Assembly (NCBI GenBank): GCA_902795985.1
Contig: CADBNG010000184.1
Location: 1-7,608 of the forward strand
Source: an uncultured Lachnospiraceae bacterium
GTDB taxonomy: Bacteria > Bacillota_A > Clostridia > Lachnospirales > Lachnospiraceae
Reading direction: 5' to 3'
Length of the DNA stretch: 7,608 nt
The notes below the pieces were generated by a model. That model ran no database searches and had not been told where the DNA came from. It saw only the letters and a program-made list of their open reading frames with translations. The translations under genes and the position numbers were made by a program. The first letter of the stretch is position 1. Each line of letters begins with the position of its first letter. Shown piece after piece: positions 1 through 4,492 of the stretch.

Positions 1-10
1 AGTGCTTTTA

Positions 11-339
11 GTTGACATAATTTTGTATTTGTTCACCGGTCGGACGGTTACAACAAGGGGGGGAAAGAGAATGCATCCGCCCGAATCACCTCCTCGGTTG
101 ACATAATTCAATTCTCTCTCCATGTTCGGGCGGTTACATCAAAGCTTTTGGGATATTGCATCCGTCCGAAATGTCTGCTTAGTTGACATAAGCCAATGTC
201 ATCTTCTTGATCGGGCGGTTGCTTTAGATAATCGGAGGGGGGTGCGTCCGTCCCGGAAGATGGACAGACGACAAAACAGAATCAGGAAGAGAATTCCCGG
301 CGGTTACAATCTTCAGAATCAGGGATTGCAACCATCCAC
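11..339. repeat. Tandem array of four ~85-bp three-block units
   Basis: Block A (GTTGACATAA) lies at 11-20, 97-106 and 182-191, with a degraded copy at 267-276 (7 of 10 matches). Block B (consensus TCGGGCGGTTACA) lies at 40-52, 126-138, 211-223 and 296-308. Block C (consensus TGCATCCGTCCGA) lies at 72-84, 157-169, 243-255 and 327-339. Successive copies are 85 or 86 bp apart. The sequences between blocks differ almost completely, but their lengths are held: 19 nt A to B, 18-19 nt B to C, 11-12 nt C to the next A. Block C is an imperfect reverse complement of block B, so each unit could form a hairpin with an 18-19 nt loop. The fourth unit is the most diverged and no fifth is visible, so the array decays rightward; it may extend left of the window. 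The period is not a multiple of three, which argues against coding. Function unknown. Confidence 0.85.
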
Positions 340-546
340 CGGAATCCGCATGTTCGTAACGGAATCGGAATCCTTTGATGAAATTATAATCATTCTGACA
401 TAAAACCGCAATGACTGTTTGAGCACCAGCCACACAACCGCAAGCCGCCCAGCTACAGGCTGCTCAACCGCGGCCCATAAGAGCGGCCGATTTACGCCGC
501 CCCGCAATGTAAACGTCTGCTTATCCGCTTCTCCTTTTATCTCTTC
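340..546. other. Non-coding stretch between repeat array and xylanase promoter
   Basis: I see no credible gene here. Short open frames exist on both strands but lack ribosome binding sites and recognisable protein character. One possible structure is an inverted repeat, TTGAGCA (419-425) with TGCTCAA (461-467), extended after a three-base bulge by GCC/GGC (429-431 with 458-460). The loop is 26 nt and no U-tract follows, so it is not a terminator. A TGACATAA at 396-403 resembles the end of array block A but is out of phase with the array. Confidence 0.5.
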
Positions 547-577
547 TTGACATTTTCTTTGTACTGCATGATAGAAT
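547..577 (+). promoter_or_regulatory. Promoter of the xylanase gene
   Basis: A perfect -35 box TTGACA (547-552) is followed after 19 bp by TAGAAT (572-577, five of six consensus). TG at 569-570 makes this an extended -10, which can compensate for the long spacer. Transcription would start near 584, giving a leader of about 20 nt. Confidence 0.6.
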
Positions 578-605
578 ATGTTTATCTTCATCATAGGTAG
601 ACCGA

Positions 606-1361
606 ATGAAAAACAAAAAGATAATCATCTTCTGCATAATCTTAGCTGCAGTCTGCCTTCTGGTCTGCGCTTTCGTCCTCAAAAAACCAGTCCAAAAAAC
701 GCTGGTCCTGACGGAGGGCGCCTTCGCGTCTTTCAACGGGACAGACTACGTCCTCTGGAAGGACTCCGGCGATGTAAAGATGGTCCTTGACAGCTCGGGA
801 ACATATGAGTGCGAATGGAAGAATACTCATGATGCCATTTTCCGGACAGGCCGGAGGTTCAATCCGTCAAGACCGGTTTCCTCTCGGGAAGAGATTCAGC
901 TGGATTACGGGGCGGAATATAAGCCGGAGGGTACGTCCTTCCTGGGCGCGTACGGATGGATGGAAAATCCCCTGATCGAATTCTATATCGTCGAAAACTG
1001 GGGGACGGTCCGGCCGGACGACCGGCAGGATGTGTTTGAAAAACATGTCTGGCTCGGAGCCTATACGGTCAATGACGCGGAATATGATGTGTACCTCTCC
1101 GTCAGAGAAAACAAACCCTCTATTAACGACGTGAAAGAAACGTTCCGGCAGTACTGGAGCGTCCGGCGCGTTCCGTCCTCCGAGGGAACCATCTGCGTTT
1201 CCGATCATTTCAAAATCTGGGAATCCGCAGGATTATCTCTTGGAGAACTCTCTGAAATCTCATTCGCGGTTGAGGGCATCGAGAGCAGCGGATACGCGGA
1301 AGTGTACCGGAACGAACTGACGTTTAATCCCAGTTCGTCAGCTTTCCGTCCCCAGTTATGA
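606..1361 (+). CDS. GH11 endo-1,4-beta-xylanase with N-terminal membrane segment
   Basis: This 251-residue protein would hydrolyse internal beta-1,4 bonds of xylan outside the cytoplasmic membrane. The GH11 jelly-roll domain covers roughly residues 35-240. Family landmarks appear in order: WKNT (71-74), the thumb-side TGRRFNP (81-87), YGWMENPLIEFYIVENWGT (116-134) with nucleophile Glu125, QYWS (182-185), HFKIWESAG (201-209), and VEGIESSG (222-229) with acid/base Glu223. Both catalytic glutamates are present. Asn73 aligns with the position that is Asn in neutral/alkaline and Asp in acidic GH11 enzymes, so a near-neutral optimum is inferred. Residues 1-25 are a lysine-rich start plus a hydrophobic helix, either an uncleaved anchor or a signal peptide with a weak VCA site after Ala22; there is no good lipobox. 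No carbohydrate-binding module, dockerin or sorting signal follows the catalytic domain. The ribosome binding site is weak (AGG at 595-597). The gene has its own promoter and terminator. Confidence 0.94.
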   Translation: MKNKKIIIFCIILAAVCLLVCAFVLKKPVQKTLVLTEGAFASFNGTDYVLWKDSGDVKMVLDSSGTYECEWKNTHDAIFRTGRRFNPSRPVSSREEIQLDYGAEYKPEGTSFLGAYGWMENPLIEFYIVENWGTVRPDDRQDVFEKHVWLGAYTVNDAEYDVYLSVRENKPSINDVKETFRQYWSVRRVPSSEGTICVSDHFKIWESAGLSLGELSEISFAVEGIESSGYAEVYRNELTFNPSSSAFRPQL

Positions 1362-1404
1362 CCATACCCGTCTTCTCCTTTCTCAGATCCTTTCATCGCC
1401 GCCC

Positions 1405-1424
1405 GGAGGCGCCTCCCTTTTTTT
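1405..1424 (+). terminator. Possible weak first terminator of the xylanase gene
   Basis: A perfect 12-bp palindrome, GGAGGCGCCTCC (1405-1416), is followed by C and seven T (1418-1424). With no room for a loop, only a four-bp stem with a GCGC loop can form, so it is weak alone. It lies 44 nt after the xylanase stop codon and before a stronger terminator. Confidence 0.35.
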
Positions 1425-1454
1425 GCCTGGCAGCAATAATAAAAAATAATAAAA

Positions 1455-1483
1455 GAGGAACAAAAACGTTCCTCCCTGTTTTT
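1455..1483 (+). terminator. Rho-independent terminator, possibly bidirectional
   Basis: GAGGAAC (1455-1461) and GTTCCTC (1468-1474) form a perfect seven-bp stem with a six-base loop, followed on the plus strand by CCTG and TTTTT (1479-1483). The left flank is A-rich (1437-1454), so the minus-strand transcript would also have U-rich sequence after the hairpin. It best serves the xylanase gene and could be a backup for the convergent gene. Confidence 0.7.
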
Positions 1484-1494
1484 CCCTGACAGCG

Positions 1495-1528
1495 AAAAAA
1501 CGGCGACAGAGAACCGTCCCCTGTCGCC
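1495..1528 (-). terminator. Terminator of the SLATT-like gene, built on a REP-like palindrome
   Basis: Read on the minus strand, GGCGACAG (1528-1521) pairs perfectly with CTGTCGCC (1509-1502). The stem can extend inward with A-T, G-C and two G-U pairs to a CGG loop. It is followed by G and six T (1500-1495), a standard intrinsic terminator 31 nt past the stop codon of the minus-strand gene. The inner sequence GGGGACGGTTCTCTGTC matches, from memory, a motif scattered through many Firmicutes genomes as REP-like palindromes; that identity is not verified. Confidence 0.75.
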
Positions 1529-1559
1529 AAAAAGCATTCCTCCCCGTTAATAAAACCCT

Positions 1560-2558
1560 CTACAGCGTAACAGCCGGACTGTTCTTACTCTGATACGCGT
1601 ACCAGGTACTGTTCTCGTTCAGGAATTCCCGGGCAAGGAACAGGAGCAGTTCTTCGCTTTCCCCCTTTTCCAGGATCTCTTCTTCCGACTTTTCATAGAG
1701 CGCGATCATCCTTTTATGATCGTCAATCTCATCGGAAAGCGACATCTTTCCGTAATAGCTGCCCGTAAACAGAGTAATGGCGGACATCGTTCCAAGCAGG
1801 ATCTTCAGTATGGTCCGCACCAGCTCCGCATTCCCGCCACCCACGATGTTTCTGTATAAAAACAGTTCATACAGCAGGGCTGCGATATAGGCAGCGATCG
1901 TAACCGCGAGAACTGCCTTTGCTATGCGGCTGTCCCGGCCGTTTTTAATTTCCGTTTTTTTCAGAGCGGACTCATGATACTTTTTCTGATCCCGGACCCA
2001 GCAGTCGGCAATCAGCCGCTTCCCTGTGGTCCTTTCATTCCGTACAATCCCCGCCGGATCCATTCCTGTCGGAGCAGATTCCTGCGGAATCTCATCCAGC
2101 ACCTCCACGACCCATGGAATTCCCATGCGGACGGACCATGGCAGGATCTCAACGACACGTGCAGCCGATCCTGCATAAAGCAGGTAAAACTGACAGCGCA
2201 GGCACTCCGCCAGCACCCGGTATTCCAGATATTTTCTGTGGCAGTCCCGCCGTTCCGCGAAGCGGCGGATGAAGTACAGGCATAATATCATGACGCCGCA
2301 GGCTATAATCAGCCGGTGCGCTTCCGCTTCATCATAAAGCAGAAAGAAAAGCGTCAGCAAAGTTCCCGCAGCAGACAGGGCCATAAGAATCCGGCGGTGT
2401 TTCACAGCGTTCTGAACGCTTAAAGTGTCCGCCGCGCCGAACAATTCATCGATCTCCCGGAGCGGAGATTCCGTTACGCCTTCCATAATATGGGCAGGCG
2501 GAACGCGGCACGCTTCCCGGTCCTGATAAAAAACTTCCTTTTTGTTCATGTTTCGCAT
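1560..2558 (-). CDS. SLATT-like four-helix membrane protein
   Basis: This 332-residue protein has two hydrophobic hairpins: helices at about 57-75 and 82-98, then 213-235 and 248-267. Between them lies a cytoplasmic segment with KYLEYRVLAECLRCQ (109-123) and WVRDQKKYHESALKK (187-201). The tail contains LAREFLNENSTWY (308-320). These three signatures resemble SLATT / SLOG-associated 2TM membrane effector domains, where the C-terminal ENxxW motif is typical; this is a recollection of family patterns, not a search. Such domains form membrane effectors in predicted nucleotide-signalling defence systems, usually fused or adjacent to a SLOG, SMODS or TIR sensor, and none is visible here. The start at 2558 has no good Shine-Dalgarno; a TAG 27 bp upstream in frame blocks extension, and Met4 (2549) is the nearest alternative. 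It lies downstream of the lipoprotein gene on the same strand, with a possible promoter of its own. Function unproven. Confidence 0.5.
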   Translation of the reverse strand: MRNMNKKEVFYQDREACRVPPAHIMEGVTESPLREIDELFGAADTLSVQNAVKHRRILMALSAAGTLLTLFFLLYDEAEAHRLIIACGVMILCLYFIRRFAERRDCHRKYLEYRVLAECLRCQFYLLYAGSAARVVEILPWSVRMGIPWVVEVLDEIPQESAPTGMDPAGIVRNERTTGKRLIADCWVRDQKKYHESALKKTEIKNGRDSRIAKAVLAVTIAAYIAALLYELFLYRNIVGGGNAELVRTILKILLGTMSAITLFTGSYYGKMSLSDEIDDHKRMIALYEKSEEEILEKGESEELLLFLAREFLNENSTWYAYQSKNSPAVTL

Positions 2559-2584
2559 TAAACCAGATCGGATGTTCCGCCGCT

Positions 2585-2593
2585 ATTATATCA
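2585..2593 (-). promoter_or_regulatory. Extended -10 promoter element before the SLATT-like gene
   Basis: On the minus strand, TGATATAAT (2593-2585) is a perfect TATAAT with the extended TGn motif. No good -35 is seen 16-18 bp upstream, so activity would rest on the extended element. Transcription would begin near 2578, giving a leader of about 20 nt without a clear ribosome binding site. Confidence 0.45.
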
Positions 2594-2605
2594 TCTTTTT
2601 CCTCC
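2586..2605 (-). other. Strong ribosome binding site leading into a two-codon ORF
   Basis: On the minus strand GGAGG (2605-2601) is followed after six bases by ATG ATA TAA (2594-2586), encoding only Met-Ile. This is the best Shine-Dalgarno between the two minus-strand genes, yet it does not serve the annotated start 28 nt further on. It may be a translated leader, the remnant of an older start, or chance; the overlapping TATAAT complicates it further. Confidence 0.35.
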
Positions 2606-2725
2606 GTTATTGATTAAAATTGCATCCGGCTTGTAATATCTGCTCCCGGGATCTTAATACTGCCGCAGAAGAACTCTGTCCACACCTGTTCCCGGGGACA
2701 TCTTCCGAACCCGATCTCCGCCAAA

Positions 2726-2740
2726 AAGGATGGTCTCCTT
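2726..2740 (-). terminator. Weak terminator-like hairpin after the lipoprotein gene
   Basis: On the minus strand AAGGA (2740-2736), a five-base loop and TCCTT (2730-2726) run into a five-T tract. The five-bp A/T-rich stem is weak, so read-through into the SLATT-like gene is likely. It lies about 15 nt past the lipoprotein stop. Confidence 0.3.
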
Positions 2741-2754
2741 CTTTAACTGCGTTA

Positions 2755-4293
2755 TCAGTCTGTGAAACCGCCGGCATCGTCGGAATAGAAATCGCCCCGG
2801 GTACCGCTGCTGATCTCGTAAGCTGCCCCGTCCTCAAACGTAAAAACATCGGTCGTGCTGTATGAACCGGCATCTCCAAAGGCTTCTTCATCGGAGATCC
2901 AGGTATCGCCCTCCGCCGTCTTCAGGACATATCGTCCGCTCGGGAAGCTCCGGGCGGTCTCTTCTCCGGGTGAGAGCAGTACCATGAATTCCGTCGAGCC
3001 GTCCATGCGTACGAGCCTGTAGCATGCCGACCGGTCATCAGGAGCAGAAAGATAAAGCGTGCTTGTGCCCGGTCCATACGGTTCGTTCTTCAGCGCCTCT
3101 TCTTCGGCAGCCTTTTCGGCCTCTTCCTGCTGTATTAAGGCTTCGGCAGGCACCGCGCCTTTGACCAGTAATTCCGCATCGTAAACGACAGCCGGATCGG
3201 AGAGTTTTTCCAGTTTTGCCGTCGCGCCGTCACAGGTACTGTCATTCGACGATGAAATCAGAAGATAGTCCGATGCCGCGTTAACCACATAAACACTGCA
3301 GTTAAATCCTCTGTTGCGCATAAGCACCGTTTCCGTACCGGTGACCGTATTATAACAGCAGGGCAGATAGCGCTCTTCCCCTTCCTCTGCCCAGTCGATT
3401 CCTTCCTTCATCGCGCATGGTCTGGAATAAAACACACAGTCTCCGTAAGCGCTGATCAGGCCCTCCCCATTCCAGCGGTATTCCCATGAAATACCGGTCG
3501 GAACCCATTCTCCCCACCTTTCACAGGAAAAGAGCTCATAATGGGATTTCGGATCGTCGGAAACATCTTCCTCTTCCGGAATATAAATGATGAAATAGGC
3601 CTTGTCATTGACTACAACAGCATGCCGGGCATCTTCCGGCACGTTGAATTCGCCGGCATGATCAACGGCGGCTGCCGCTTCCCGGTATTCTTCCTCCGAA
3701 ATACTCCAGCTTGAAAGGCTGGCTGTTTCCAGACAGCGGAACTCCGGATTGTTAATGTCGTAGCCTCTTCCTTCGTTATAATACAGGTATCCGTCCGACA
3801 GATACAGCCCGGCAAAACTGCCGCGGTCGATCATCTCCGCATGGGCAAAATCAGGATCAGCGCGATACAGCCCGCCCAGTTCCTCATCGATTCCCCGATA
3901 GGAGAAGTAGATGTACTCGCCGTCGCTCGCCATAAGCGAACCGCAGGGAGAATCCAGTACCGGAATATCCATGTGATCGGCCGTTTGTACGGATTCCTCC
4001 GGAAGCGGTCCTTCCGCTTCGTCTTCCCCGTCCGTTTCGGAAACAGCGGATGTTTCTGACGCAGCCTCCGATACGGAAAGTTCCGACGTATCCGAAGCCT
4101 CCGGCATGGAAAGATCCGATGTATCAGCCTCCGGCGCGGAAAGATCCGGCGCTTCAGACCGGCTCTTTGCTGTTTCGGCCGAACCGCTCCCGGATCCGGG
4201 GGAATCTTTTGCGCCGCATCCCGAAACCAGGGCGCAGGCCATAATCAATATCATAAAAACAGCAACGATGGCAGCAGTTCCTGTCCTTTTCAT
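2755..4293 (-). CDS. Acidic-linker lipoprotein with propeller-like domain
   Basis: A 512-residue predicted lipoprotein. A KR start and hydrophobic helix (residues 2-22) end in the lipobox VSGC, with Cys26 as the lipidated residue. Residues 27-108 form a low-complexity Ser/Glu/Asp/Pro linker with short repeats such as SDLSMPEASDTSELS. Residues 118-375 contain repeated short strands of the type DGEYIYFSY, DGYLYYNE and YGDCVFYS, resembling the DUF5050-like beta-propeller of Clostridia lipoproteins. A Glu/Ala-rich helix (385-403) leads to a C-terminal domain (about 408-500) with SGRYVLKTAEGDTWISDEEAFG (452-473) and TFEDGAAYEI (485-494), a pattern I associate with uncharacterised Lachnospiraceae surface lipoproteins. 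Eight cysteines lie in residues 117-354. No catalytic motif is seen, so a sensing or binding role is only a guess. GAGGAGG (4304-4298) four bases before ATG firmly supports the start. It is the first gene of a possible two-gene minus-strand unit. Confidence 0.8.
   Translation of the reverse strand: MKRTGTAAIVAVFMILIMACALVSGCGAKDSPGSGSGSAETAKSRSEAPDLSAPEADTSDLSMPEASDTSELSVSEAASETSAVSETDGEDEAEGPLPEESVQTADHMDIPVLDSPCGSLMASDGEYIYFSYRGIDEELGGLYRADPDFAHAEMIDRGSFAGLYLSDGYLYYNEGRGYDINNPEFRCLETASLSSWSISEEEYREAAAAVDHAGEFNVPEDARHAVVVNDKAYFIIYIPEEEDVSDDPKSHYELFSCERWGEWVPTGISWEYRWNGEGLISAYGDCVFYSRPCAMKEGIDWAEEGEERYLPCCYNTVTGTETVLMRNRGFNCSVYVVNAASDYLLISSSNDSTCDGATAKLEKLSDPAVVYDAELLVKGAVPAEALIQQEEAEKAAEEEALKNEPYGPGTSTLYLSAPDDRSACYRLVRMDGSTEFMVLLSPGEETARSFPSGRYVLKTAEGDTWISDEEAFGDAGSYSTTDVFTFEDGAAYEISSGTRGDFYSDDAGGFTD
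4064..4156 (-). repeat. In-gene minisatellite encoding the acidic linker
   Basis: Three imperfect units of 33, 30 and about 30 bp begin at 4064, 4097 and 4127, each opening with GCCTCCG and containing GGAAAG and TCCG. All lengths are multiples of three, so the frame is kept. They encode the Asp/Ser/Glu-rich repeats at residues 46-77 of the lipoprotein. Linker length could vary between strains by unit gain or loss. Confidence 0.7.
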
Positions 4294-4342
4294 TGTTCCT
4301 CCTCACATGTAAGATACGGCATCCGCGTAGTTTCCAACGAAA

Positions 4343-4371
4343 AGTATATCCCTCTTTTCCGCTGACTTCAA
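4343..4371 (-). promoter_or_regulatory. Promoter of the lipoprotein gene
   Basis: On the minus strand TTGAAG (4371-4366, four of six) and TATACT (4348-4343, five of six) are separated by exactly 17 bp. Transcription would start near 4336, giving a leader of about 43 nt before the GAGGAGG ribosome binding site. Confidence 0.65.
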
Positions 4372-4420
4372 CATTCCCTGAGCGGCCCTGCCGGTTTTCC
4401 CCGAAAAAGAACCCCTGTCC

Positions 4421-4434
4421 CGGGCGTCCGCCCG
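4421..4434. promoter_or_regulatory. Palindrome abutting the -35 box, possible operator
   Basis: CGGGCG and CGCCCG flank a TC centre (4421-4434), a perfect six-bp-arm inverted repeat ending directly before the -35 hexamer of the flavoprotein gene. The placement would suit a regulator acting on that promoter. It may equally be a small hairpin of no function, because the sequence is GC-rich. Confidence 0.35.
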
Positions 4435-4463
4435 TTTACAGCACAGCTCCGATGCTCTACAAT
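4435..4463 (+). promoter_or_regulatory. Promoter of the flavin oxidoreductase gene
   Basis: TTTACA (4435-4440, five of six) and TACAAT (4458-4463, five of six) are separated by exactly 17 bp. Transcription would start near 4470, leaving about 23 nt of leader that contains AGGAG (4481-4485). Confidence 0.75.
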
Positions 4464-4492
4464 AATACTATCAACAAAAAAGGAGACATCGT

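Noticed and set aside
11..210. Block A TTGACA as -35 boxes of repeated promoters
   Set aside because: No -10-like hexamer occurs 16-19 bp downstream in any unit.
11..339. CRISPR array or integron attC cluster
   Set aside because: Each unit has three different short blocks and spacers of 11-19 nt, unlike CRISPR. The arms do not match the attC core sites RYYYAAC/GTTRRRY, and there are no cassette genes.
122..403. Plus-strand open frame of 93 codons across the repeat array
   Set aside because: It runs through non-triplet repeats with no ribosome binding site and has no recognisable protein character.
2640..2696. Direct repeats CTGCTCCCGGG and CTGTTCCCGGG between the two minus-strand genes
   Set aside because: Only two short copies 46 bp apart, with no relation to promoter elements; likely chance.
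2607..2891. Minus-strand 94-codon frame overlapping the end of the lipoprotein gene
   Set aside because: It is mostly an out-of-frame reading of the lipoprotein C-terminus and lacks a ribosome binding site.
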